DNA from: Lutjanus erythropterus
Taxonomy: Eukaryota; Chordata; Actinopteri; Lutjaniformes; Lutjanidae
Length of the DNA stretch: 64,000 nucleotides
Direction: 5' to 3'
Assembly: GCA_020091685.1 (NCBI GenBank)
Contig: CM034595.1
Location: forward strand, 19,639,564 to 19,703,563
This document shows, in pieces, positions 15,801 through 26,309 of this stretch. Position 1 is the first letter of the stretch. Each line of letters opens with the position of its first letter. The notes beneath the pieces are model-generated. The model saw nothing but the letters and a program-made list of their open reading frames with translations. It ran no database searches and had not been told where the DNA came from. Made by a program: the position numbers and the translations under genes.

Positions 15801-18800
15801 GGCAGTTTAGTCAGGCTGCACTTTCTCCCTCACCACTCCATCATGAGACGGCAGAGCAGTTGACTGAGAAAGGTGCTATGACTGAGGATGTGGCTGAGGA
15901 GCAGGTTTCAGACTACAGACAACAGACTATAGAGAGAAGATAAAAGACAAGAAAAAGTAAAACATTTTATCTGTGCCTTGACTGCTCATACCAATTTCCA
16001 TGGAATCTTATTCTGAAATGAAATGGTCTAGCTGTAAATTTGAGAATAATTTACTGTTAGAACATTTCTCTGCAAGATTTCTACATGCATTATGAAAGAG
16101 TTTGCTAACCTGAAGTGGACGTGCAGACCAAACTACTGGAACCACAGGTTTCTTCCTCGCTGACCTATCATCAGATGACAGGGCAGTTGGCTGAGGTAGA
16201 TGTTGGGACTGGAGCATGGACTGAGGCTGTGGCTTAAGTTTCAAACTACAGACAGCAGACTACAGTAGAAAAGATGAAAGATAAGAAAGATAAGAAAATT
16301 TTGATTTTTCTTTAAGTGCTGACACCAATTTGTATGTTATTTTATTATCTCCACCAGAGGTAACCCTGGAAGGGATCATGCATTTGGTCATGTGTGAGTG
16401 TTACACCTGTCTGTTTTTCATAGGCTGTACCAGACACAGCTTTAAAGTTGGGGTGAAGATACTGGCATCATGCGAAACTATATGAACTAAGGTGTCGTCT
16501 GGAACCAACAATGTAATATCAGCATGTTAGGAACACTCTGAAGTCTCCTGACCTCTCACATTAAGAGATGAGCAAAATGCGTTCCAGGAGTACCCGAGAC
16601 TTTCCCCTTTACAGACATGACAACTTAACAAATGCAGTTTGGAACAGAAGTTTATGGCATGCAATATTAATGTGTTATTTTTGCCTATTCGAAAATGCAT
16701 TCTAGGGTCCCTAAACAATGTTGGAATTGCATAAATTGGAAAATGACTGGAAAGCTGAGGCTCTTGTTGATTCAATGAGACCAAATGTATTTATGTGTGA
16801 TGATATTGGTTCCTGTAGTGGCCATGTCATTGAAGTGGGACAAGTTTTTTCAAACTTGAACATGATAGTGGTGGTGATATAATCAACTTCCACTGGGACA
16901 ATAGCCAACATCAAATGTAGATGATTCAGAATTTCAGCTTGTGGGAGTTTCTTCAGAAATTTAGATTTCTGTATCAGTTATAATGTTGTAAAGCTGCCTG
17001 GTTGCTTGTAATGTTCTAAATACACAACGCAGTTTTCTGAATGAATAATGTTCTTGTTTAACTGAGACAGTATAGTAGTAATTCCAGAATAATTTTGCAC
17101 TTTTTTTTTACACTTTTAGCACATTTCTACATGTGTTGTGAAAGTGATAACCTGAACTGAATGTGCAGACCAAACTACTGGAGCCATAGTGACAGATTTC
17201 TTCCTCGCTGTTTCATCATCAGATGATAGGGGAGTTGGCTGAGGTAGACGCTGAGACTGGAGCTGTGGCTGAGGCTGTGGCTGAGGCCCAGGTTTCAGCC
17301 TGCAGACAGCAGACTATAGTAGAGAAGATAAAAAGCAAGAAATAGTAACACATTTTACTTTGCCTTGAGTGCTCATAACAGTTTCATGGCATTTTATTTT
17401 AAATGGAGATGGTCTTGTAGCAGTTTGAGAATAATTTACCATTAGCAAATTTTTATGCAAGATTTCCAAATATGTTGGAAAACTGTTTGCTAACCTGAAG
17501 TGAATGTGGAGACCAAACTACTGGAGCCATAGTGACAAATTTCCTCCTCACTGTTCCATTACCAGACGTCAGGGCTTCTGGCCTGGGACTGTGGCTGTGG
17601 GTAGGTTTCAGGCTACGGACAGCATACTGCAGTAGAAGATGAAAGAAGAAATATTAAAACATTTTTACTTAGCTGTTCTTGTTGTAACAACTTCTGAGCT
17701 AGCAACCTACACGCTGAAAATGGCAAGTTTTGACAAATATTTGGATCATGCAGCGAGGCAGGCCTGTTCGCAAAAGTGGACCAGATCACATTTTTGTTGT
17801 TCATATTTGACTCAGACCTGTTTTGTTTTTGTTTGTTGTTTCCACATACACACACAGAAGTAGCAGCTTTTGCTCGACAAAAAAAACATAATTCAAAATT
17901 TGGCTCTTTTTTCGTTATTCTTATTCTTGTTATCATCTGCTCATAAATTCACTGGCTGCACATGAACTTATAAATGAAATCATACACGCTGTCTTCAGTG
18001 GCCTCTGTGTTTACTTTTGTATGACAGCGTGCTGTGTGTCAAGTCTTTGTTATTGTTCTTTTGCTCATGGGGTCAGTTCAGGACAATAACCAGTTCACAC
18101 TGGAATCAGATATTGACCACATTTAGACAATAAGGTAACCACCCAAAGAAAATAAATCTGATCTGAGAAAAAATCAGAATTGAACACTAAGGCTTGAAAT
18201 GTTAACGTAACTTTGACAGTGTTTGTCTTTTACTTTTTATGTGGTGTTTTATTTTGTGAAGGCCTTGAAGGCTGCAGCAATTAGGGAGAAAAGAAAACTT
18301 TTCATTTCTGACAGAAACAAATGACCAGTAGGTTGAAATGTATAATTCTGGCAACATTAAAACCACACGTTTATGAGCACTATGGTTATCTGCTCCTCAA
18401 ATCCCTACTTTGCTCGTGGTGCTCAAAATACCAAAACATGCATGTAAATAGACAAATAACAGCAATGTCGTTTTTGAGAAATCATGAACCACAGAACTTG
18501 TTGTGAGCAGTTTGATGAGGAATTACTTTTGATAGAGAGGAAGTACTTCCTCCATGAAACTACTCACAACAAGGTCTGTGGAATCTTTTAACCTCTTGTT
18601 TTGGCCACTGACAACTTCTTCAGAACTAAAAAGCACAATATAAAACTACAAGTTACAGTATTTTGAAATGGTTGCTCATAAAATGCTAAATAAATTTATA
18701 CATATATATAAATTGATCAAGTGGCCTGTCTCTCACATTCACAAACTAACATCGTAACACAAACAAAGTAAACAGGCAGAGGCAGCGGTAGACCAGCAAG

Positions 18801-19291
18801 TCCCATGTTCTGCGAGGTAAAAATAACTGTTTTTGCCATGCAGAGTGTGGTTTCATCAGAGAGAGAGCAGTATTTGGCTTATATAATGGCAGTTTCCCAT
18901 CAGAAAAGGCTGACAGCAATGTACAGTGGTGAAATATTATATGATTTTATGTGTGCCTTTTTTTGGTCCATAAAATACTTTTTGCGGCCGACTTTGCTGA
19001 CATTGCTTAGCTTTTTACACTGGCAGTCCTGCTGCTTGTCCAAAGAGGGGACAGAAACATTTAATAAAGGTAGTAAAGTTTAGTGCAACAGTTTATATTT
19101 CATCTGTCTTTCTCGCCATCTTTCCTCCAGGTGCTAGCCTGCATGTGGCAGACAGTCGGTACTTTTGGTTCCACCACAGTGAAGGTGATACCATGACTGT
19201 TCAGGACCCTCAAGAAATGAACCTCTGCTCAGCACTGTGGGCCGTGGTTGCTTATGTCGTGGCAGACTTAGAGGACATGCTGCCCAGGTAG
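3361..19291 (+). CDS. cpq: Carboxypeptidase Q (plasma glutamate carboxypeptidase), complete
   Basis: Secreted/lysosomal zinc dipeptidase of the M28 family, which hydrolyses circulating dipeptides. Ten coding exons join in frame: 3361-3508, 4264-4479, 4885-5001, 5094-5301, 6344-6551, 12020-12131, 12892-12983, 13846-13941, 14277-14382, 19131-19291. They give 487 aa (human 472). The ATG lies at the very start of the first coding exon and is followed by a hydrophobic signal peptide ([18 protein letters not shown]). The two-zinc site is intact by comparison with the human enzyme: H306 (SGHLDSWD), D318 (GAMDDGGG), E352/E353 (WTAEEQGG; the first is the general base), D380 (MESDLGTF) and H450 (FHHSEGDTM). 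Other family motifs are [18 protein letters not shown] and HGEGTDI. All introns are GT-AG. The sixth coding exon follows a 5.5-kb intron, and the last intron (4.7 kb) contains an antisense THAP-gene relic. Exon boundaries are set by eye and all phases agree. Confidence 0.97.
5349..6255. repeat. Fold-back (MITE-like) element, copy 1
   Basis: A roughly 0.9-kb element filling most of the cpq intron at 5302-6343. It begins AAAGGGATAGTT and ends in AATTTATCCCT, and its two halves are inverted copies. The left half runs gtggggtt...gaggtatttatccag, then cagcatagaaggtaagcaatgaactg and ctgtggacagg. The right half reads cctgtccacag-like, attgcttagctttcatgctgg and gataagtacctcat. The same structure recurs at 50470-51175 and 54019-54900. 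No transposase is present, so it is non-autonomous. Family name not assigned. Confidence 0.75.
6861..6892. repeat. (GT)n microsatellite
   Basis: About 16 GT units in the long cpq intron. Simple repeat. Confidence 0.95.
8281..8420. repeat. Possible degraded MITE fragment
   Basis: The motif gattatttttatgattaatc followed by gaattgtttagtc resembles the start of the gcaactaatgattatttt element at 41857-42165. It is short and diverged. The rest of this 5.5-kb cpq intron (6552-12019) shows no gene that I can support. Confidence 0.35.
13375..13670. repeat. Possible diverged fold-back MITE in cpq intron
   Basis: AT-rich stretch with repeated ATCGA and ATTAATC-type motifs on both sides (aaatcgacgattgtc, aatcgacctactgtc, aatcaactaattgatcc), ending near gcgaccctag. 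The layout suggests an old inverted-repeat element. Boundaries and family are uncertain. Confidence 0.35.
14885..15110 (-). repeat. Extra copy of the THAP-block 3' segment
   Basis: The stretch ttagtggtccagacatttgc...ttttgtagaagtgaaat...aaaacacaaaaacat is similar to 23870-24030 in the 3' UTR of THAP gene B and to 15590-15700 immediately to its right. It is therefore an additional partial copy of the duplicated block, inside the last cpq intron. No coding sequence remains in it. Confidence 0.55.
15876..15926 (-). pseudogene. Copy A exon-like unit 1 (with stop)
   Basis: Acceptor ctctatag precedes 17 codons starting [16 protein letters not shown] and ending in TAG (15878-15876). The reading frame matches the other three units up to the stop. 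It either serves as a terminal exon or is dead. Downstream sequence runs directly into the 3' UTR-like segment. Confidence 0.45.
16110..16259 (-). pseudogene. Copy A exon-like unit 2 (open, 50 codons)
   Basis: Flanked by acceptor ctgtag and donor CTTCAG|gttagc. It is 150 nt, phase 0 at both ends. The translation starts [13 protein letters not shown], is rich in Gln and Pro, and ends [17 protein letters not shown]. Closest to units 3 and 4. Confidence 0.5.
17152..17313 (-). pseudogene. Copy A exon-like unit 3 (open, 54 codons)
   Basis: Flanked by acceptor ctatag and donor GTTCAG|gttatc. It is 162 nt, phase 0 at both ends. It starts [17 protein letters not shown] and ends [19 protein letters not shown]. 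The extra length over unit 2 comes from additional Pro-Gln codons. Confidence 0.5.
17495..17626 (-). pseudogene. Copy A exon-like unit 4 (open, 44 codons)
   Basis: Flanked by acceptor actgcag and donor CTTCAG|gttagc. It is 132 nt, phase 0 at both ends. It starts [16 protein letters not shown] and ends [19 protein letters not shown]. The most upstream unit on the minus strand; I find no exon feeding it. Confidence 0.5.
18750..19055. repeat. Partial fold-back element, copy 4
   Basis: The right-hand half of the fold-back family: gcagcggtagaccagcaag, ttctgcgaggtaaaa and attgcttagctttttacactgg match 50910-51050 and 54500-54780. It ends about 75 bp before the last cpq exon. The left half is missing. 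Confidence 0.6.
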
Positions 19292-20124
19292 CCAGGTGGC
19301 CCACAAGACACTGAGCCTCCAGTGGTGAACAGACAGGATGATCACTGTGAATGTCACAGCTGGACCGGTTAATTCCCGAACACACAGTCGAATCAAACTC
19401 TTTGATAAATAAATAAGTAAATAAACAAGAGAGGAAAGAAAAGGAGATGAGTGACTCCTATGTATTAAATAACCACTAGAGGTTGTATGATATTGGCACA
19501 GAAACATTTAAGTTGAATAATAGTACATTAAAGCATTAGTAATCACAAAATCAATTTGTTTGAAGACCTAACAGATTTACATAATTTTGTAGCTCAGGGC
19601 TGTGTCATGATTATCTTGAAGTCTAGTCAGGACCAAAGACAGAGAATGTTAAGTGATTTTTGAAAAAGCATCACGTTTTTTTCAGCAGAGAGGAACCATT
19701 GTGTGTTTTTAATGAGGGCAAAAGTAAATGTTTTTCCAGTTAAAGACCAAGACCAAGAAAATGAGAATCTTCTTTCTCAGGCACTGTATGTGTCTCAATG
19801 CCTTAATATAATATACTGTAAAAATAAGTCTATTTAAGTCTATTAGAGTATAGAAATTAAATAAACTTTTAGAAAGTTGTCATGTTGGAGTGTTGTCAAA
19901 CAAATCAAACTAAAGCTTACGGTTTTCAGTGTTAAGAAGAACATATTTATCTTTTAAAATGTTTTATTTTAATGTTTTTTTAAGTCTGTTTTTAGATCAT
20001 TGTGCTTGATGTTTGAAGTATTAAATAATTCCTGTCTGCATTGTGCTTAACTGTGGTCACATTTACAGGATGTCTTGTAAGATTTTATGCAGAAAAACTA
20101 TCACTGCAGTGTTGTAATATCATG

Positions 20125-20130
20125 AATAAA
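20125..20130 (+). terminator. Candidate cpq polyadenylation signal
   Basis: AATAAA in the context catgaataaagaatg, 834 bp past the cpq stop. It would give a 3' UTR of about 0.85 kb. Overlapping AATAAA motifs near 19405-19425 are nearer alternatives. Confidence 0.45.
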
Positions 20131-20139
20131 GAATGAATC

Positions 20140-21655
20140 ATTGCTTCTGCTGTAATACTTTGAATTTTGCAGATTATACTATTTCTGTGTCAATAGAAAG
20201 AGGAAGATGACAACAAAAGAGATATCTATCGATTTAATAGAAAGGAGAAATAGAGGAAGGAGGTATGGAGAAGCAGGAGGTGACGGGATGGGCGAGGAAT
20301 AAAAAAAAAGATATGTCATACAGAGGAGGAGAGGAAGTAAGGAATTCATCATTTTGCGGGTGACGTGCAGACAAGCGCAGCAATCGTAAAACACACACTC
20401 AGCTGAGATTTCTCTACCCCATGAAATGAAAAGTCAGCACTCCCGAGGGGTGATGTCAGGGTTAGTCAGCCAGCCAGTGCAGATAAAGTCACATTGGAAA
20501 CACAGATGTGTGTGTGTGTAGGTGTGTGTCTGTGTTGAAACAAAACTGTGTAACTTTCAGCCTGTTTCTATTGAACGCCTTCTTATGTGCCAGTAACACT
20601 GATTCACACACAGACAGTTATGTTAGTGAAGAAACACACAGTCTGTGGATGTTTAACACTCACTGAGTCACACTTAATGCACTGCTGACCTGATCTGCAG
20701 AAAAAACACATACAAGCATCAACATCAGACAGATATTTGAAAGACAGGAGTGTTTGAAATGACAAATAAATTCTATGTCAGGGTTTCTGTAGGTCCTTCA
20801 AATCTCTAAAATCCAATAATGAGAATCTTAGGCCTTAAAATGTCTTGAAATTAACATTACTTTTATTACGTTGCCTTAACTTTGTTCTAGGGGTGTCACT
20901 ACTGCAAAAAGCAATAGTCATCCTACCAATGTTTTTTTCCCAACTTACTGGTGAAAGAAGTTAGCCTATCATTATTACATTTTAAATAAATAATTTCATT
21001 TTGACCATATGACCTTTTGTGTGGTATATTAAAAAAACAAACTGTGGCAGTTACATCCCTCATGATATGATGTATGTTTTTCAAGAATTTGAAAACGTGA
21101 ATGACAGTCATCAAGTCATAAAAGTAATGATCTGTCAATCTTTACAAATCAAGATTATAGTTTAACAATGGCATGGCTATCAGTGCTGAAAAAAAAAGGT
21201 TTCAACCAAAACAGCATGGACTCCAAATTTCGTTCATATTCTTAATACTATTTTGACAGTAAGGACATGAAACCACCTACTCAACCCATTCTTTGAACGT
21301 TTACAAGTGAGAATAGACTGGTCGAGTGAAGGAACTGTGTTTTTGTGTCTTGTTTTCCTTACAAGTTTAATATGACTGATGATAATTTTGAATAACAAGT
21401 ACTCCTCTGATTTTTTTTCTCAATTAATTGTTTAAACAGCAGTAATGTAGGGAAATAGAAAAAATAACCATTATATCACCAGAGCCCCTGATGACATCTT
21501 CAGGTGTCTTGTTTTATCTAGCCCAAGACCCAAAACCCAAACTTAAGCAGAAAGCAATAAATATATTCACATTTTAGAAGCTATGAATTTTTACTTAAAT
21601 GATGACTTAAACCAATAAATGCTAAATAAAATAGAGACCCATTACTTTTCTGTTG
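20140..21655. other. Intergenic, cpq to THAP block
   Basis: No gene supported. It contains a short GT-rich tract near 20505-20530, a fragment beginning cagggtttctgtaggtcc (about 20780-20860) that matches the end of the element at 32118-32414, and a diverged stretch at 21400-21650 resembling the inner part of the element at 41857-42165. Confidence 0.5.
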
Positions 21656-21659
21656 GTTG

Positions 21660-23100
21660 ACTAATCATTTCAGCTGAGACTGGGAACCAGTCTGCAGAAA
21701 CCTGATGGTTTTCAACAACCTGAGGACATTAAGCAGGCCAGTAAATTAAAACAATGCCATAAGTCATTTATTTGTGTGATTCTGTGAATGACCTATTGGT
21801 ACAAACATGTTACAAACTGTTATTTCACCACAGCACATAACAAACAGCTGGAGATCAGGTAGAACATATTCTGTTATCCAGTCAGTCAGTGTGTGGCGCT
21901 AACAGTGTGGGAAATAACTGGCACTAATTGGGAGGAACCCTTTACCTACATTTTTGTTGTTTGTTGTTATTTTGATTCACCTTCTCAGATTTGAATCCAA
22001 AGTTAGCAAATAATGAACTTTGCTTTGTTTTTGAAATACTTTCCCAACTTGATGCATGCTGAGTCTGTTTTAACCAAATGTCATGATGTGGAAGCAGAAC
22101 AATTTGATGGCAACATAATAGGAAAGACCACAACAATATTTTTCTTTATACATATTTCTTTTTTTAACTTTATTTTTCAAAATGTGAAGCACCATAGATA
22201 CATATAACGAAGTTAAATTTCAAAGGATGGAATAAACACACATGCTTAATAAAGCCAACAACATCAAATTAAATAGATAAAGAAATAAACATATAGTCAT
22301 GTTTTGCTATTTCAGTGATGAATACTGGACACAGTAAGTGTTTGTAAGACATTATTAATGACAGCTGCAAGTGGCACCTATTTCTAAAGAAGATTTTTCC
22401 ACAGATCACCCAAAATTTTGCTGTTGAGACTTTTTGAAGGTCTTAAATATCAATCAAGGGGTCTCATGGATCTTATCTTGAGTTTATCAGCATGGGCCGC
22501 CACCTTGTGGACAACCTCCAGCACAGCGCCTAGTGAGTTCCTGTTTGTTTTCCATTTTCCTGTTGGAAATGGAACTAGTTTTTCATAACTCAAGTGAAAT
22601 TAGGATAACAGGTGGATTAGCCATGTAGTAACATCATGAAAAATTAGCATGTAACATTTTTAGAGACAAAATAACAGCTGCTCTTGGTAGAAATAATTGG
22701 ATTCTTGTAAATGTTATCATAAAGAATATAGTCTAGATCTCTCTCTCTACATAAAAAGTGCCCTGAAATAACTGTTGTAATTTAGCACTATACAGATGAA
22801 TTGAATCAGTGTCTTCAGTGAAGCCTCCTGCCACCAAAAGATGTGACATCTTTTTACCAGCCTTTTTTCTATTAATTATTCCATGTTCTACACTTATTTT
22901 TGGAATTTATGGCATGAATGTCTCAGAGATCTAAAATGAATCTGAATATGATTTCACTATGTGTATGGGCATGGTACTGGTAATTTTCTATGAAAATTTT
23001 CTCTTTTTTAAAAAACATATGCCTTTCTCTTTCATCATCATCCCAAAATTCTTGCCAGCCACACTTTTTGTATATGACCTTTTATTTCTATCATAACCTC
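21660..23100. repeat. Segmental duplicate, left copy (3' flank of THAP gene B)
   Basis: Shares blocks in order with 26310-27050. These are gtctgcagaaacctgatggttt (21690 and 26320), tgtgattctgtgaatgac (21776 and 26379), ggagatcag/ggatatcaa (21850 and 26450), ccaccttgtggacaacctccagc (22500 and 26524) and catcatcccaaaattcttgcc (23036 and 26962). The left copy has gained extra sequence, and the dscc1 exon-8 relic found in the right copy is not recognisable here. Confidence 0.65.
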
Positions 23101-23312
23101 AGTTACACTTAATGCCTACAGTGACTGCATCTGATAAATCTGACTTAGACCTATGAGATGCTTGTAAAATAGATTGGCATTTTAGTTTTTTATCAACTGT
23201 AAAGCAAAGCAGCTCCACAAGTAAGGCCAGCTTAGTCTTAAGAAAAAAGGCCCTGGGATTCCCTCCTTGGACACAGAAATAACAGCACACAATCAGAATA
23301 GCATAACTTTGT

Positions 23313-23318
23313 TTTATT
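23313..23318 (-). terminator. Candidate poly(A) signal of THAP gene B
   Basis: TTTATT on the plus strand (AATAAA on the minus) in ttgttttattacaaaa. An almost identical context occurs at 27261-27266 behind gene C, which supports a conserved 3' end. The 3' UTR would be about 1.2 kb. Confidence 0.5.
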
Positions 23319-24558
23319 ACAAAACATCTACTGAATCTGTATGTGTTTTTATATCATTCTTATAAAAAGAAAATTTCCTCTGTACATATAATGAAACCCA
23401 ACAACATCCATCTTTTTGAAGGGTGCTGACAGCTTATGAGTTGACAGTGAAATGACAGTTTTCATGCAGTCAACATTCTGACATATAATTAGTAGCTTTA
23501 CATAAAAGCTAAATTAAAATGTGTGAAAATTTCTTTTCACTTTTAGTTACCATTTATGACATGAAATACAGTAAATGAGCCAAATTCATGTTGCAAAAGA
23601 GACATTTCAGAACTGAAACTGAACCTTACTGTCAAAATATTTACTCCACCATTAGTGCTGTAGATCTACCAAGCAGTATTGTCAACACAAATGTCCTTTT
23701 ATGTGAAATATCAAAGATTTCAATGGTGTTTCACCTTTTCCACTAGTTGGCTTTAAATGAGCGTCCCTTGTTTAGCAGTAATACAGAGAAACTGTGCCAA
23801 GTCATAGATGTTTTAATGGATTTAATAATGAAACAAGGTGTTTGTCTGCTTCTATTTTTATGGTATTGGTGGAGATTTAATGGTCCAAACATTTTCTCCA
23901 CAGTTTAGTTTGTAGAAGTCAAATCACACTGCACTCAGAAAGACATCGTGGCGTACTTTGTAGAAGAGGAGCCAAAAACAAAAGAACACAAAAACATTTG
24001 GATCTCCAGCCAGGAAGACCAAAAACACATTCCCCCTTTTAAAGCATTAACCGAACACCAGCAAAATTATGCAGTCTTTGCTGCACTGATCACATTATAT
24101 GACTGTCTGTACGGCCAAGCTTCTTGAGATTTCTCAGGCATCTGCAACAACATTGTGTCCTGATCTGAGGTTTTGTTGACTATTTCCAAAAACTGCCAGT
24201 ATAAAATCAGGGCTTAGATTTTGTAGTGTAAACCTGACATTATTTGCCCAAAGACGTAAAGTGAAAGTCATCTATTAATAAATAGTTCCATTAGAGCAGC
24301 TGAGGGCTTAATGGTTTGCTCTGGGGCACACTGAAGGAAGCTGTCCTGAAATGTTACCTTTTTTGGAGTACTTTCTTTGTTCTGGTACTTCAGGGATATT
24401 AAGACAAGTGTACTGCCAAATGGGAAACAGCTGGTTATAATCAAAGTTTTCAGGATATTTGTTCCATTCATAAGTCACTCATCGACTCCTCTTTATGAGA
24501 AGGTTTCTGAAAAAAAGGACACAGCTGCTAATCCATGACAGAGACACAGTCCTCAGAG

Positions 24559-25998
24559 TCATGTTGAATCCTCTGGTTTACAATCCACCACAGACAAGCT
24601 GCACTCTGAAGGGCCTTCCTCCTCGTCTTTAAGGCTGAGTCGAGGTCTCTTGGATGGTCTCTTTACTATCGTTGGTTGTAGCAACAGTAATGGACTGTCC
24701 AAAGGGAAGGCGATGGTGCACACTCCACAATTTCTGCTGGGCACTCTCACCTGGGTAGCTTCAGTGCACAGAGACAGAAGTCAGAAGTCCAGTCTGTCTA
24801 CATTGGCAGTATGAATGAACTCACTTACTATTACAGTAAGGTAGAGCAAAAACTAAACTAAATTTCATACATGCCCTGATGATACGTATTACTACAAACC
24901 TTTGCTTCTGAAGTACTTCTGCACAGTTTTCATAGATAGCTGTATGCCGACAGATCGCCTCTGTGGGGGGTCAGTCTGAGAGCCTACGTCTCTTACAGGA
25001 GGCAAAATTCGACAAGCGCAGCCATCCTAAACAGTGACACAGAGAACAGTGACATTTTAATTTTATATCTATGCTGTATGACCTTTGATAAAGAAATGCC
25101 TCTAAAACATTAAAAACACACACTTCAGCATAATGACCAGTACACTATTCTCTTAAGTGTGTGCATTAATTAATATACTGTTGGTCTCCAAATGGCATGA
25201 CTGACATTGCATCTCCCACAAGCTTGATTAGAACCAGCATTTAAGTCTGGAGCATTTAATGTTCTATAGTGATGTGATGATCCCTCCTTCTTTTTTGGTT
25301 TCCTTGGCTTGAGATGGGAAACAGCTCCAGAACAGCTGATCAGGTGGGAAGGATTAGTTCAATCTGCATGTTGAAGAAGGCAGGGACATCACTATAGAAC
25401 AAAGGTTATCAAGAGACTGTGGGATTCCCCTCAGACAAAGCTTGGAACAATGCACCAACCTCGCCCACCCTACTTTACTTGCTTAGTTTTGTTCAATGCC
25501 TGGATGCCTATTGGATCAGTGTGATCCCAAAGACAGTCAGTACTTGAGACAAGATAGACTAAACTGAACTGACTAGTGTATTTCAATTGTATAATGAAGG
25601 AAAAATGTCTCACTTGCCCCTGGTCTCCCCTATCTTAAAATATTGAATTAGTATCTCAAAATAACGAGAAACTTGGCCTGATGTGACAGTCTTCTGGGTT
25701 AATGTTCTTATTTTACACTGTCTGGGTGAGAGACATAACTCACCTGTCTGATCACTTTCGCAGGTGTAGGGATAGCATCAGGATTCAGCAGGAGCAGTTT
25801 ACCGAATCCCATCTCCACCTCTGCGTAATTGGAGAAACAGTCGCGTTCAAAGTGCAGATTGCACACGTAGAGAGGAGCTGAAGGTACGTCGACCCGTCCT
25901 AAAGCATGCAGCCAGCGGCGCGCCATCACCGTGTTGGACGGTAAAGAGTGTAATCCATCCGTGCTTTTGCAGTCGGGATATGAGCATTTTCGTCCCAT
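24559..25998 (-). CDS. THAP-domain protein, gene B
   Basis: Three exons (minus strand): 25998-25744, 25026-24900, 24758-24559, joining in frame to 193 aa. Exon 1 is a THAP zinc finger, a DNA-binding C2CH module. Its ligands are C5 and C10 (KCSYPDC) and C46 and H49 (VCNLHF), with the family Trp at W29 (RRWLHAL), the DCF motif, and DAIPTP at the place of the usual AVPTIF box. Exon 2 encodes 42 residues including SQTDPPQRRSVGIQLSM. Exon 3 encodes 66 residues including RNCGVCTIAFPLDSPLLLLQ and a basic KRPSKRPRLSL stretch that could be a nuclear localisation signal. No clear HCF-1 binding motif ([DE]HxY) or coiled coil is seen. THAP proteins usually act as sequence-specific nuclear regulators; the target here is unknown. 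The ATG was chosen because THAP domains begin at the N-terminus. Paralog of gene C. Confidence 0.8.
25261..25400. repeat. Small inverted-repeat element upstream of gene B exon 2
   Basis: GTTCTATAGTGATGT at the left end is matched by its inverse ACATCACTATAGAAC at the right end, about 140 bp overall, inside intron 1 of gene B. The arms could pair as a hairpin. No internal coding capacity. Confidence 0.6.
25400..25525. repeat. Dispersed repeat fragment
   Basis: The reverse complement of 48630-48725 matches this stretch by eye: gagactgtggg, cagacaaagctt, cccacc, ctttacttgcttag and attcaatgcctggatg-like. A shorter version lies at about 30440-30475. It belongs to a dispersed repeat family without coding sequence. 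Confidence 0.5.
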
Positions 25999-26309
25999 GT
26001 TTGACAGCTGACTTGAGAACAGCTAACCCAACCTAAAAACAACTTCGCTTCAACTTCTTCTTCCTGCAGATTAACTGGCGGCTGGCAAGACAGTTATTTT
26101 TAATTTACCTCCACCTACTGGGCTGGAGAAGTTGCAGAAGTTGTAAGATCACAAATGTAATTAAATTTATTCATTTTTTTGTACTTTTACCTGTTGTTGG
26201 TGGACCCATTTACTGAGGCTGTGAGTCCTCCGCAGTGGGTTCAACTCACCTGTCTCTCCACCTCTGTCCTATAAATTAAAGGCATAAAAGCTGATTTCAT
26301 GGTCAGTGT

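Larger units (their letters stand above)
15120..17626 (-). pseudogene. THAP-type gene relic (copy A), antisense in cpq intron 9
   Basis: A minus-strand copy of the same gene type as B and C further right. Its 3' UTR-like part (15120-15830) aligns by eye with 23130-24345 (B) and 27040-27680 (C): shared pieces include gtacacaatacaggtctgtaaa, an antisense TTTATT at 15364-15369 (AATAAA on the minus strand) and actggagcaactgagggctt. Instead of the conserved C-terminal exon it has four related exon-like units: 17495-17626, 17152-17313, 16110-16259 and 15876-15926, the last ending in TAG. Three are open, bounded by AG/GT, and a multiple of three long. No THAP exon is visible between 17626 and 21660. 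I judge it a broken or rearranged copy; an unusual spliced transcript starting further away cannot be excluded. Confidence 0.55.

Noticed and set aside
17613-17936. Possible missing THAP exon for copy A
   Set aside because: The minus-strand frame has several Cys but no C-x(2-4)-C ... C-x2-H spacing and no DCF or GF motif.
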